This document shows, piece after piece, positions 24,922 through 32,754 of a stretch of 52,048 nt of DNA. Position 1 is the first letter of the stretch. Each line of letters opens with the position of its first letter. A program made the translations under genes and the position numbers. The stretch is taken from NCBI GenBank assembly GCA_031393505.1, contig JANMVX010000330.1, forward strand, positions 1-52,048, in the 5' to 3' direction. This stretch comes from JANYHF01 sp031393505 (GTDB lineage: Bacteria > Pseudomonadota > Alphaproteobacteria > Rhizobiales > Hyphomicrobiaceae). The notes under the pieces are model-generated. The model made no database searches, was not told where the DNA came from, and worked only from the letters and a program-made list of their open reading frames with translations.

Positions 24922-25245
24922 TCAGCCTGAAACGGCTTTCGGTTTGGAGCGGCCTTTCGCTTCGCTTTCGCGCTTGATCGGCCGCGCCACCGGGCACACT
25001 TCCTGCACGAAACCATTCAGCGTGTTGATCAGGCTTTCGCGCACCAGCGTGTAATGCACGAACTGCCCCTTCTTCTCGCTGCGGATCAGCCCCGCATTCT
25101 CCAGGATCGAGAGATGTTTTGAGATCGAGGGTTTCGAGATGTGGAAGCGATCCGCGATCTCTCCAGCCGTCAGCGACGTGGCCGACAGATAGGCCAGAAT
25201 CTTGCGGCGGATCTGCGAGGCCAGCGCGTCGAAGACAGCGTCCAT
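24922..25245 (-). CDS. ArsR-family winged-helix repressor
   Basis: A 107-residue repressor with the ArsR/SdpR-like layout: MDAVFDALASQIRRKIL, then the recognition region SLTAGEIADRFHISKPSISKHL and the beta-wing EKKGQFVHYTL. Metal-binding cysteines of ArsR/SmtB proteins are missing (only one Cys, in EVCPV), which suggests a non-metal signal, as in SdpR. The C-terminal tail is Lys/Arg-rich. Start at ATG 25245; a TTG six codons upstream is possible. It diverges from a membrane protein gene across a gap packed with TAGCTAATT repeats, the likely operator. Confidence 0.88.
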   Translation of the reverse strand: MDAVFDALASQIRRKILAYLSATSLTAGEIADRFHISKPSISKHLSILENAGLIRSEKKGQFVHYTLVRESLINTLNGFVQEVCPVARPIKRESEAKGRSKPKAVSG

Positions 25246-25275
25246 GAGGCAATCCTGTGACAATTCGTCATTTGA

Positions 25276-25326
25276 CTAATTAGCTACCGGAGCGCGTTAT
25301 GCGTTAGTTAGCTAATTGGCTAATTA
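25276..25326. promoter_or_regulatory. candidate ArsR operator: TAGCTAATT repeats
   Basis: The divergent gap contains CTAATTAGCTA (25276-25286), the palindrome TTAGCTAA (25308-25315) and tandem GCTAATTG/GCTAATTA (25311-25318 and 25319-25326). It is strikingly A+T-rich against the surrounding sequence. The arrangement fits an operator shared by the ArsR gene and the membrane protein gene starting at 25361. Confidence 0.6.
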
Positions 25327-25360
25327 CGACATTGATTAACACGTCACGGGAGTTTGTGCA

Positions 25361-25822
25361 ATGACCTCCGATCCCCTTCCTATCCTCTTTGGCGGCCCCG
25401 ACCCGGGCACGGTGATGCTGGCGACCTACGCCAGCTATGTCGCCATCAGTCTTGGCATCACCTTCTGGGTCGGCGCCACGCTGCATAAGAACGGCCGCGT
25501 GTTCCTGGTCGAGAACTTCCAGGGCCGCGATGCGCTGGCCGATAGCGTCAACCACCTGTTGCTGGTCGGCTTCTACCTGCTGAACATCGGTTTCATGTCG
25601 CTGGCGCTGCGCTTTGGCGGGCGCGCCGACAGCTGGGTGCAGGCGGTGGAATATCTCAGCACCAAGATCGGCCTTGTCATCATGGTGATCGGGGCCATGC
25701 ACTTCTTCAACATGTTCTGGCTGGTGCGGTTCAGGAAGTCACCGTTGTTCAAGCTGGTGGAGCCGGCAGCAGGCGAAAGTCGCGAAGACTGGCACAAGCG
25801 GGTGACGCAAACTGCAACGTAG
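25361..25822 (+). CDS. conserved membrane protein, probable ArsR-regulon partner
   Basis: A 153-residue integral membrane protein with about three helices (MLATYASYVAISLGITFWV, NHLLLVGFYLLNIGFMSLAL, KIGLVIMVIGAMHFFNMFWL). No enzyme or transporter motif is recognised. Pairing with a divergent SdpR-like repressor resembles membrane-protein/repressor modules such as SdpI-SdpR, but this protein is shorter than SdpI and the likeness is only contextual. The TAG stop (25820-25822) is formed by the outer arm of a palindromic repeat. Confidence 0.7.
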   Translation: MTSDPLPILFGGPDPGTVMLATYASYVAISLGITFWVGATLHKNGRVFLVENFQGRDALADSVNHLLLVGFYLLNIGFMSLALRFGGRADSWVQAVEYLSTKIGLVIMVIGAMHFFNMFWLVRFRKSPLFKLVEPAAGESREDWHKRVTQTAT

Positions 25823-26035
25823 GGCGCAATAGGCCCTCTTCGGCCGTATTGCGCCGCAGGGGGCCAATACGGACTCAAGTGGTTATGGTTAGCCCTGCGG
25901 CGCAATACGGCGCGAAGAAAAAGCGCCTCTCAAGAAAGACACGCAAAAAGCCAACAAAATCAATGACCCAAAAATGCGTGTCTTTCTTGTCTACGCATTC
26001 CGGCCCCGCCGGTGGTCGAGCTATTGCGCCCTACG
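25818..26035. repeat. nested palindromic element between convergent genes, CGTAGGGCGCAATAG class
   Basis: The outermost arms are a perfect 15-bp pair, CGTAGGGCGCAATAG (25818-25832) and its complement (26021-26035). Inside, 25836-25862 and 25893-25918 are a second inverted pair of about 25 bp, sharing CCGTATTGCGCCGCAGGG with a small difference. AAAGACACGC/GCGTGTCTTT (25935-25945 with 25974-25986) make a further pair. Both flanking convergent genes end in this element: the TAG stops of the membrane protein and of ppa are the TAG of the two outer arms. Confidence 0.85.
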
Positions 26036-26570
26036 CGCCCAGCTTCGCCTTCTCGCGCGCCACCGCTTCCAAAATCAGCTTTTTGGCCTCATCCACCCCG
26101 CCCCAATGAGAAATCTTCACCCATTTGCCGGGCTCCAGATCCTTGTAGTGGGCGAAAAAATGCTCGATCTGCTGCACCGTGATCTCGGGAAGATCCTTGT
26201 ACGACGCGACCTTGTCGTAGCGGCGCGTCAGTTTCTGCGATGGCACGGCGATGATCTTTTCGTCGCCGCCGGCGTTGTCCTCCATCACCAGCACGCCTAC
26301 GGGTCTGCAGTTCATCACCGCGCCGGGCAGGATCGCGCGGGTGTTGCACACGAGGACATCGATGGGATCGCCGTCGGACGACAGCGTGTGGGGGACAAAA
26401 CCGTAGTTGCCCGGATAGACCATAGGCGTGTAGAGGAAGCGGTCGACAAACAGCGTGCCGGACGCCTTGTCCATCTCGTATTTGATCGGCTCGCCGCCCA
26501 CCGGCACCTCGATGATGACGTTGATGTCGTCGGGCGGGTTTTGGCCGATAGGAATGGCGTCGATGCGCAT
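26031..26570 (-). CDS. ppa: inorganic pyrophosphatase
   Basis: A soluble family I pyrophosphatase of 179 residues that hydrolyses PPi to two phosphates with Mg2+. The substrate-site signature is visible as EVPVGGEPIKYEMDK, YPGNYGFVPHT, DGDPIDVLV (the conserved acidic cluster) and DEKIIAVP. The C-terminal IEHFFAHYKDLEPGKWV is typical. The stop codon lies in the outer arm of a palindromic repeat. A Sel1-like gene lies 91 bp upstream on the same strand. Confidence 0.97.
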   Translation of the reverse strand: MRIDAIPIGQNPPDDINVIIEVPVGGEPIKYEMDKASGTLFVDRFLYTPMVYPGNYGFVPHTLSSDGDPIDVLVCNTRAILPGAVMNCRPVGVLVMEDNAGGDEKIIAVPSQKLTRRYDKVASYKDLPEITVQQIEHFFAHYKDLEPGKWVKISHWGGVDEAKKLILEAVAREKAKLGA

Positions 26571-26661
26571 GGAAGAGGCTCCGATCTTGGTGTCGGATGG
26601 TGACTAGCCCAAACGCGCCCGTTGCGGCAACTCTATCGGCGTGTCTTGGTTAGATCGCCGC

Positions 26662-26949
26662 TCAATTGCCCTTCAGCCATTCCCTGGCGCGCTTCTGGGC
26701 TTCGGCGACCTGGGCGCGGGTCATGTCGGCGGCGATCTCGGCGCGGTATTCCTTGGCCGCCTGGTTGCCGCGCAGCGCCGCGAGGTTGAACCACTTGTGT
26801 GCGGTCACCGCGTCGGCGTCCACGTCGCGGCCGAGCGAATATTGCAAGCCCAACTGGAACAGCGCGTCGGCCGAAGCCATGGCTGCCCCGATGTGGGCGG
26901 TGTCACCCACCCTGGTCATTTCAAAAGACTGCATGTCTGCGCGCGCCAT
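26662..26949 (-). CDS. small Sel1-like repeat protein
   Basis: A 95-residue protein with one Sel1-like helical repeat: ADALFQLGLQYSLGRDVDADAVTAHKWFNLAALRGNQAA (split here at its two helices). Such repeats mediate protein contacts. No signal peptide. Start at ATG 26949 with GGGGAG 8 bp upstream, in preference to the open frame to 27006. It precedes ppa on the same strand. Confidence 0.75.
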   Translation of the reverse strand: MARADMQSFEMTRVGDTAHIGAAMASADALFQLGLQYSLGRDVDADAVTAHKWFNLAALRGNQAAKEYRAEIAADMTRAQVAEAQKRAREWLKGN

Positions 26950-27477
26950 GACGTAAACTCCCCACTCGAACTTGGCGTTTCCCTCGCCGGCACCCGAACT
27001 CTCCACAGAGACCCGATGGCCTGACGTTGAGGCAAGAATGGCGGGGGATGCCCAACAAGGCGTAAACGGCGGCCAAGCGTTTTGTCAGTGTTCGGATAAC
27101 TGAGATTGAGGCTTCGTTTGCATCCGGTCGGAGACGGGGCAATTTTCCCGGAAATGCAACGGCTTTAACGCAATTGGCGTAATTGCCGTCAGGATTTGCT
27201 AACCATGTTCGCAAATCGCAGGCGGCGGGGGGCTGGCGCGCTGCCATGTCCAGGACGGCCCCCTGGACCTGACCCCAGCAGTTTGCTAAACGGCGCCATG
27301 CTTTCGAACCTACCACTCTCAGCGATCGAGTTCCGACGACGATCCCCCCGCAGCGACGCCTGTGTCGCCGCCGGTCGCCGTCTGCCGAACGCCTGAGCGG
27401 GCGCGGGGCGACGGATCCAGCCGTCGGCCTCCTGATGGTTTGCCAAAACCGGCCCATATCTTCGAAAGCTCTCCGCC
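26950..27477. other. 528-bp gap without a recognised gene
   Basis: The divergent space between the Sel1-like and GNAT genes. It holds a small hairpin (GTCCAG near 27248 with CTGGAC near 27263) and only short, unconvincing open frames. No tRNA, terminator or repeat was recognised. Confidence 0.5.
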
Positions 27478-27975
27478 ATGCCCCCTGACGTCACGTCTCG
27501 TCGTGTGACTGCCGCTGACCTTCCCGCCATGGAGGCCTTGCACGACCGCGCTTTCGGTCCCGGCCGCTATGCGCGCACCGCCTACCGCATCCGCGACGGA
27601 TTGTCGCCGTTCTCGCCGCTGTGCCGGGTCGCCTACAAAGACGGCCGACTTGCCGCCGCGCTGCGTATGGCGCCGATCACGATTGGCGGGACGCCTGGCG
27701 CGCAGCTGCTCGGCCCGCTCGCAGTCGAGCCGGCGCTGAAAGGCCAGGGGATCGGCAAGGCGCTGGTGGCCGAAGCGCTGGAGGAGGCGCAGCGCGCCGG
27801 CGTCCGGCTGGTCGTGTTGGTGGGGGACCTGCCGTATTACGAGCGCTTCGGGTTCTCGGTGGCGCCACCAGGCCGGCTGGAGCTGCCGGGGCCAGTGGAT
27901 GCGCGGCGGCTGCTGTGGCTGGAGCTGGCGCAAGGCGCAAAGGGGGAATTTCAGGGGGCGGTAAGGGGCGGATAG
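27478..27975 (+). CDS. GNAT-family N-acetyltransferase
   Basis: A 165-residue acyl-CoA-dependent acetyltransferase. The core has LLGPLAVEPALKGQGIGKAL (motif A, with the pyrophosphate loop QGIGKA), followed by VLVGDLPYYERFGFSV, close to the YhbS-type subfamily. The substrate is unknown. Start at ATG 27478, preceded by a weak ribosome site. It is 173 bp upstream of crcB. Confidence 0.9.
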   Translation: MPPDVTSRRVTAADLPAMEALHDRAFGPGRYARTAYRIRDGLSPFSPLCRVAYKDGRLAAALRMAPITIGGTPGAQLLGPLAVEPALKGQGIGKALVAEALEEAQRAGVRLVVLVGDLPYYERFGFSVAPPGRLELPGPVDARRLLWLELAQGAKGEFQGAVRGG

Positions 27976-28100
27976 ATTTGGGCGCTTGCCATTCATTCCG
28001 ACAAAGTCGCGCATTCGCCCGCGAAATGTCCGGCCCCTTGAAACCATGCCAGAACTTGCTACAACCCGGCCCACGGTTGGTTGGCGAACTATTTGGAATG

Positions 28101-28125
28101 CCTGACGTTTTTTGGCGGCGTCAGG
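28101..28125 (+). promoter_or_regulatory. stem-loop upstream of crcB
   Basis: CCTGACG (28101-28107) pairs perfectly with CGTCAGG (28119-28125) across an 11-base loop, 24 bp before the crcB start. It could be a leader hairpin or end a GNAT transcript. The conserved fluoride-riboswitch core was not recognised here. Confidence 0.35.
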
Positions 28126-28148
28126 TTTGAATTTCACAAAGGCATCTC

Positions 28149-28529
28149 ATGCGATTGGCGCTGCTGGCGGCCCTGGGCGGCGCTTTCGGCACCGTGGCCC
28201 GGTATCTCACGGTTGCGGCAGCCGCGCGGCTGCTCGGGCCGGACTTGCCTTGGGGCACCTTCGCGGTCAACGTCACGGGATCGTTAGCCATCGGCGCGCT
28301 GATGGCGGCGATCAGCCAGTGGTGGGGCGGCTCGCCGGAGCTGCGCGTTTTGCTGGTGACGGGCGTCCTTGGCGGCTTCACAACTTTTTCCGCGTTTTCG
28401 TTCGATATCCTCCAGCTGATCGAGCGGCGTGCATTCCTTGAGGCAAGCCTCTATGCCGTGGGGTCTGTTCTGCTCTCGCTGCTGGCCGTCGCCATCGGCT
28501 TTTCCGCCATCAAGGCTCTCGCGTCATGA
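28149..28529 (+). CDS. crcB: fluoride efflux channel CrcB/Fluc
   Basis: A 126-residue four-helix membrane protein that exports fluoride as a dual-topology dimer. Conserved residues are visible in GGAFGTVARYL, WGTFAVNVTGSLAIG (channel Asn) and GVLGGFTTFSAFSFD (the Phe box and Na+-binding turn). The TGA stop overlaps the rluC ATG (ATGA, 28526-28529), so the two are coupled; this crcB-rluC-atp12 order is common in alphaproteobacteria. Confidence 0.95.
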   Translation: MRLALLAALGGAFGTVARYLTVAAAARLLGPDLPWGTFAVNVTGSLAIGALMAAISQWWGGSPELRVLLVTGVLGGFTTFSAFSFDILQLIERRAFLEASLYAVGSVLLSLLAVAIGFSAIKALAS

Positions 28530-29575
28530 CCAAAGCTGACACTCCCAGCGCCCTCGCCAAGGTGCAATCGCTCGTCGTGGCCCCCGATGAGGACGGCATG
28601 CGCATCGACCGCTTTCTCGGCGCGCGCTTTCCGGGGCTGGCGTTTGCGCGCGTGCAAAGCATGATCCGCAAGGGCGAGCTGCGGCTGGATGGCGGGCGCA
28701 TAAAAGCCTATGCCAAGGTGGCGCAAGGCCAGACCGTCCGGGTGCCGCCCTTGCGTGCGGACGATGATGGCGTCAAGCCGACCACCATGGGCGGGGCGGG
28801 CGCAGGCAACAAGAACCGCGATTTCATCAAGTCGATCACGCTGTGGGAAGACGACGACGTCATGGTGCTGAACAAGCCCATGGGCCTCGCGGTGCAGGGC
28901 GGCTCGGGCACCGAACGGCACATCGATGGCATGCTGGACGCCATTACCGCCAAGGACGGGCAGCGCGCCCGCCTGGTGCACCGGCTCGACAAGGACACGT
29001 CGGGTTGCCTGTTGATCGCCAAGACGCGTTTTGTGGCGGCGGCGCTGTCCAAGACGTTCCAGACCCGCGCGGCGCAGAAAACCTATTGGGCGCTGGTGGC
29101 CGGCGTTCCGAAAGTTCGCCAGGGCCGCGTCTCGACGTTTCTGGCCAAGGACGAAGAGGCGCAGGCCGTCCACGAGGCCAAGATGAAGATCGCCGATCAT
29201 GGCGACGAGGGCGCCCAGCATGCGCTGACCTATTACGCCGTGATCGAGAAGGCGGCCAAGCTGACGGCCTGGGTGTCGCTGAAACCGGTGACCGGGCGTA
29301 CGCACCAACTGCGCGCGCATATGGCGCATATCGGCAATCCGATCATCGGCGACGCCAAGTACTTCGATCGCAACGATTGGGAGCTGCTGCCCGGATTGCA
29401 GAACAAGTTGCATCTGATGGCGCGCCGCATCCGGGTGCCGCATCCGCGTGGAAAAGGGCTGATCGACGTGACGGCCCCGCTGCCACCGCATATGCAGCAG
29501 TCGTGGGCCGTGCTCAATTTCGATACCGAACACTACGACCCCATCGACGATGCGCCGGCGGATGATAAGCGTTAG
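28526..29575 (+). CDS. rluC: RluC/RluD-family 23S rRNA pseudouridine synthase
   Basis: A 349-residue pseudouridine synthase. An N-terminal S4 RNA-binding domain (RIDRFLGARFP ... IRKGELRLDGGR) precedes the catalytic domain with HRLDKDTSG, where the Asp is catalytic, and GRTHQLRAHM. Length and order match RluC, which modifies 23S rRNA, but RluD-like specificity cannot be excluded by eye. It overlaps crcB by 4 bp, and the ATP12 gene follows after 50 bp. Confidence 0.9.
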   Translation: MTKADTPSALAKVQSLVVAPDEDGMRIDRFLGARFPGLAFARVQSMIRKGELRLDGGRIKAYAKVAQGQTVRVPPLRADDDGVKPTTMGGAGAGNKNRDFIKSITLWEDDDVMVLNKPMGLAVQGGSGTERHIDGMLDAITAKDGQRARLVHRLDKDTSGCLLIAKTRFVAAALSKTFQTRAAQKTYWALVAGVPKVRQGRVSTFLAKDEEAQAVHEAKMKIADHGDEGAQHALTYYAVIEKAAKLTAWVSLKPVTGRTHQLRAHMAHIGNPIIGDAKYFDRNDWELLPGLQNKLHLMARRIRVPHPRGKGLIDVTAPLPPHMQQSWAVLNFDTEHYDPIDDAPADDKR

Positions 29576-29625
29576 TTGGGTGCACCGCGCCAGATGGGCA
29601 AAATCACGAGTAGGGTGTTCGGACC

Positions 29626-30369
29626 ATGGCAAGCCGCGACCAGGAAATTGACGCCGCGGTGAAGCGGGCCAATGTCGCCCCGCTGCCCAAGCGCTTCTAC
29701 AAGTCCGCGACCGTCGGCGCGCATGCGGATGGGTTTGCCGTGCTGCTGGACGGCAAATCCGTTCGCACGCCGGGCAAGGCCGTGCTGGTGACGCCGCGCC
29801 AGGATATCGCTGACGTGATCGCCGCCGAATGGTCCGCACAAGGCGAGTTCATCGATCCCAAAGGCATGCCGCTGACACGGTTGGTGAACTCCGCGATTGA
29901 TGGCGTCGCCGGGCAGGAAGCCGAAGTTGCCGCCGACGCCGCCAAATACGCCGGCAGCGATCTCGTCTGCTACCGCTCGGACGGTCCCGAAGCGCTGGCC
30001 GCGTTGCAAGCCCTGCATTGGGACCCGGTACTGGCCTGGGCCAAGGACGCATTCGGCGTTAAGTTCAGGACATCCGTAGGCGTCATTCATGTCGCCCAAC
30101 CGGCGCAAGCCGTGCCCAGGGTCGAAGCTGCGCTTGCCGGCTTGAAGCCGTTCGAACTCGCCGGCGTGCACAGCATGACGACGCTGACGGGGTCGGTGCT
30201 GTTGGCCCTGGCCGTTACGCGAGGAAACCTCGATCCCGCCGCCGCCTGGACCGCCGCCCACGTGGACGAGGATTTCCAGATCAGCCAATGGGGTGAGGAC
30301 GCCGAGGCGGTGCTGCGCCGGGCCTTCCGCTGGCGCGACATGCAAGCGGCGGCGCTGCTTGCCGTTTGA
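29626..30369 (+). CDS. ATP12-family F1-ATPase assembly chaperone
   Basis: A 247-residue ATP12 family protein, which in mitochondria binds the F1 alpha subunit during assembly; alphaproteobacterial homologues presumably do the same. Family features are KRFYKSATV, AVLLDGKSVRTPGKA, PLTRLVNSAIDGV, YAGSDLVCYRS and the C-terminal DEDFQISQWGEDAEA. The Gly-Glu-Asp tail region is conserved in the family. Third gene of the crcB-rluC-atp12 run, and one of the better indicators of an alphaproteobacterial source. Confidence 0.95.
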   Translation: MASRDQEIDAAVKRANVAPLPKRFYKSATVGAHADGFAVLLDGKSVRTPGKAVLVTPRQDIADVIAAEWSAQGEFIDPKGMPLTRLVNSAIDGVAGQEAEVAADAAKYAGSDLVCYRSDGPEALAALQALHWDPVLAWAKDAFGVKFRTSVGVIHVAQPAQAVPRVEAALAGLKPFELAGVHSMTTLTGSVLLALAVTRGNLDPAAAWTAAHVDEDFQISQWGEDAEAVLRRAFRWRDMQAAALLAV

Positions 30370-30378
30370 CCTTGTGCG

Positions 30379-31284
30379 CTAGCCCCGGTTCGCCAACCAG
30401 GCGCTGGCGACAATAAACACTGCCCCGACGATGGTGGCGATGGCCGGCGCCTCGGCGAAAAACAGATAGCCCAGCCCGGCCGCCCACAGCAGCGCGGTAT
30501 ATTCCAGCGCGGCCAGTCGCCCGGCCTGCGCGCGTGCGAAGGCGTTGGCCAGCAGCAGGTGCCCACCAACGCCAAGCACGCCGATGGCGCCGAAGATCAG
30601 CGCATCGGACGGCGTCGGCGTCCGCCAGACCCACCAGGCCGGCAGGGCCAGGATCAGGCCGGCCGCAATATGCAACACCAGGACGGTCAGCGGGATCGGA
30701 TCGAGCGTGGCGCGTGAACGCAGCAGCACCATCGAGAGGGCATAGAATACCGCCGCCGCCAAAGTGGCGCAGGCCCCCGCCAAAGCCAGCGGTCCATAGG
30801 CCGTGGCGCCGATCTGCCCGCTGACGATCACCAGCATGCCGGCAAATCCGACGCCGAGCGCCAGGCCGATCTTGGGCGACAGCCGCTCCTTCAGCAGCCA
30901 GGCGCCGAACAGCGCCAGGAAGGCAGGCGACAGAAACGAGAGGGCGACGGTTTCGGCCAGCGGCAGGGCCGTCAGGGCAAAGAAGAAGGTCAGCGAGGTT
31001 GCGACCGTGAGCAGCGAGCGGATGGCATTGACCGAGATCATCTGGCGGCTCGGCCAACCCGGCCTGATCCAAGCGACGATCACCGCAATGACAACGGTTC
31101 CGGTCGCAAAGCGCAGGAAGCTGACTTCGGCGACGGGATAGCGCGAGGCCACCTGCTTGACCGTGGCGTCCATCACCGACAGGAAACCGACCCCAGCCGT
31201 ATAGAGCAGCAACGCCGTGGTGTGCGTCGCCTTTGCCACGCGGGTCGCGACCTGCGCCTCGGACTCGAGAGCGGGCATGCTCAT
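30379..31284 (-). CDS. EamA/DMT-superfamily transporter
   Basis: A 301-residue drug/metabolite transporter with two EamA repeats and about ten membrane helices. The first repeat ends PLAETVALSFLSPAFLALF, GAWLLKERLSP (typical signature); the second ends LEYTALLWAAGLGYLFFAE. The cargo is unknown (amino acids or metabolites in relatives). Its ATG overlaps the stop of the preceding membrane gene by 4 bp (31281-31284), so the two are coupled. Confidence 0.9.
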   Translation of the reverse strand: MSMPALESEAQVATRVAKATHTTALLLYTAGVGFLSVMDATVKQVASRYPVAEVSFLRFATGTVVIAVIVAWIRPGWPSRQMISVNAIRSLLTVATSLTFFFALTALPLAETVALSFLSPAFLALFGAWLLKERLSPKIGLALGVGFAGMLVIVSGQIGATAYGPLALAGACATLAAAVFYALSMVLLRSRATLDPIPLTVLVLHIAAGLILALPAWWVWRTPTPSDALIFGAIGVLGVGGHLLLANAFARAQAGRLAALEYTALLWAAGLGYLFFAEAPAIATIVGAVFIVASAWLANRG

Positions 31285-31664
31285 ACGCCCTTGCCGGTGT
31301 CGTCATCGTCATCAGCATGCATGGCGTGCAGCACCCGGTGCACCACCGGCGCCAGGATGATCCCCGTCGTGACGATCAGCACCACGCCGCAATAGAGCGC
31401 ATAGGTGGCCGCGAAAATCTTGCCGGCGTCCGTTTTAAGCGTGCCGACCGGTCCCATGCCGCCCAGCAGCATGCTCGCGTTGAGATAGGCGTCCACGGAA
31501 CTCATACCCTCAAGCCCTTGATAGCCGGCCATGCCTATCATCAGCGATAGCCCGATCAGCACGCCAGCCATGGCGAGGCTGACGCCCATGCGGCGCAGGA
31601 ATTCACCAAAGCTGACAACCGGCTGGCGGCGGGTCTCGAACTGGGTGAGGCGGCGATCGGGCAT
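31281..31664 (-). CDS. small membrane protein upstream of the DMT transporter
   Basis: A 127-residue protein with about three membrane helices (LRRMGVSLAMAGVLIGLSLM; a short hydrophobic loop around NASMLLGGMGPVG; FAATYALYCGVVLIVTTGI), ending in an acidic tail DDDDDTGKGV. The loop before the last helix loosely resembles the pore region of two-helix ion channels, but the selectivity motif is not there, so no function is claimed. Start at ATG 31664 (MPDRRLTQFETRR); the open frame to 31877 is rejected. Coupled to the transporter gene. Confidence 0.6.
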   Translation of the reverse strand: MPDRRLTQFETRRQPVVSFGEFLRRMGVSLAMAGVLIGLSLMIGMAGYQGLEGMSSVDAYLNASMLLGGMGPVGTLKTDAGKIFAATYALYCGVVLIVTTGIILAPVVHRVLHAMHADDDDDTGKGV

Positions 31665-31848
31665 GGGCGCAGGTCTCGGGTGATTGGCGCGCGACAGTGC
31701 CCGGGGCGCTGCGGCGCGGCAACCCCCGGGAATGCTGGGGAGCTGCGCGCGCGGCGAAGTCGGCACAAGCATCGCCCCGTCGGTGTCATCCGCGGCGGCA
31801 AGCCACCCACCTTGACGCGCTCGCCCGCGTACCCTAACCGGCACAGCC

Positions 31849-32469
31849 ATGGCCAAGATCGAAACCCTGTTCGTCACACAGCTCTACCGCGCCGAGATCA
31901 ATGGGCGGGGCGGGGCCGCTTTGGTCGATGAGCTGGCGCAAAGCTGCCTGTACCTGGCCAAGGAGGATGGTGCGGGGCGGCGCTGGTGCAAGGACAATAA
32001 TTATCCGGGTTATACGTCCTATGCCTCCCTGACAGATCTCGCCATGCGGCTGCCGCCCTTCGCGGAGCTCACGGAACTGATCGACGGCCATATCGCCGAC
32101 TTCGCCAAGGAGTTGGATTTCGATCTGGGCGGGCGAAAACTGGTGATGGACAGCCTGTGGGCCAACGTGCTCGATCCCGGCGGCCACCATGCCGCGCACA
32201 TTCATCCGCAGTCGGTGATCAGCGGCACGTTCTATGCCGCCGTCCCGGAAGGGGCGAGCGCGCTGAAACTGGAAGACCCGCGCCTAGCCAACATGATGGC
32301 CGCCCCGCCGCGCAAGTCGCGTGCAAAATTGGAAAACCGCAGTTTCGTCTACATCGCGCCCAAGGACGGCACGCTGCTGTTGTGGGAGAGCTGGTTGCGC
32401 CATGAAGTGCCAACCAACACCGCCAAAGCCAAGCGCATCAGCATCAGCTTTAATTATCGCTGGGGGTGA
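31849..32469 (+). CDS. 2OG-Fe(II) oxygenase family protein (TIGR02466-like)
   Basis: A 206-residue putative 2-oxoglutarate-dependent dioxygenase of the TIGR02466 type. Candidate iron ligands lie in NVLDPGGHHAAHIHPQS and WLRHEVPTN, and the 2-oxoglutarate Arg in AKRISISFNYRW. The opening MAKIETLFVTQLYRAEI is typical. The substrate is unknown. Start at ATG 31849, divergent from the small membrane gene. Confidence 0.85.
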   Translation: MAKIETLFVTQLYRAEINGRGGAALVDELAQSCLYLAKEDGAGRRWCKDNNYPGYTSYASLTDLAMRLPPFAELTELIDGHIADFAKELDFDLGGRKLVMDSLWANVLDPGGHHAAHIHPQSVISGTFYAAVPEGASALKLEDPRLANMMAAPPRKSRAKLENRSFVYIAPKDGTLLLWESWLRHEVPTNTAKAKRISISFNYRWG

Positions 32470-32506
32470 TGGTGTTGGGGCGAATGTGAGCTGCCGCAGC
32501 TGTTTT

Positions 32507-32713
32507 CTCCTCTCCCCCGTCTTCCGGGGGAGAGGAGACCGCGTCTCGCAGGCGCCTTTTCGCGCCAAGAGCCACGCGGTCGGTGAGGGGCAGCGGTTTG
32601 CTCCGCACCTGTTGCAACGGGGACGGAGCAAGCGGCGGCCCCTCATCCGGCCCTATTCCCTCGCGCTTCGCGCTCGGGGGGCCACCTTCTCCCCCTGAAG
32701 TAGGGGGAGAAGG
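32507..32713. repeat. about 200-bp dispersed repeat with CTCTCCCCC/GGGGGAGAG ends (copy 1)
   Basis: The unit begins with the hairpin CTCTCCCCC...GGGGGAGAG, then GAGACCGCGTCTCGCAG and CAAGAGCCACGCGGTCGGTG, and ends with CTCCCCCTGAAGTAGGGGGAG. A second copy at 41321-41585 repeats the same order with the same words at near identity in the first 80 bp. It lies between the 2OG oxygenase and GST genes; the GST TAG stop (32755-32757) lies 42 bp beyond. Confidence 0.85.
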
Positions 32714-32754
32714 AAAGTAGAGTCGGCTTTTGTTAGCGTTCGTGAGACGCCGCC

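Noticed and set aside
27319..28137. Minus-strand open frame of 272 residues opposite GNAT
   Set aside because: Overlaps a supported GNAT gene; the predicted protein has no recognisable motif.
28002..28148. Fluoride riboswitch upstream of crcB
   Set aside because: A stem-loop exists at 28101-28125, but the conserved fluoride-riboswitch core was not found.
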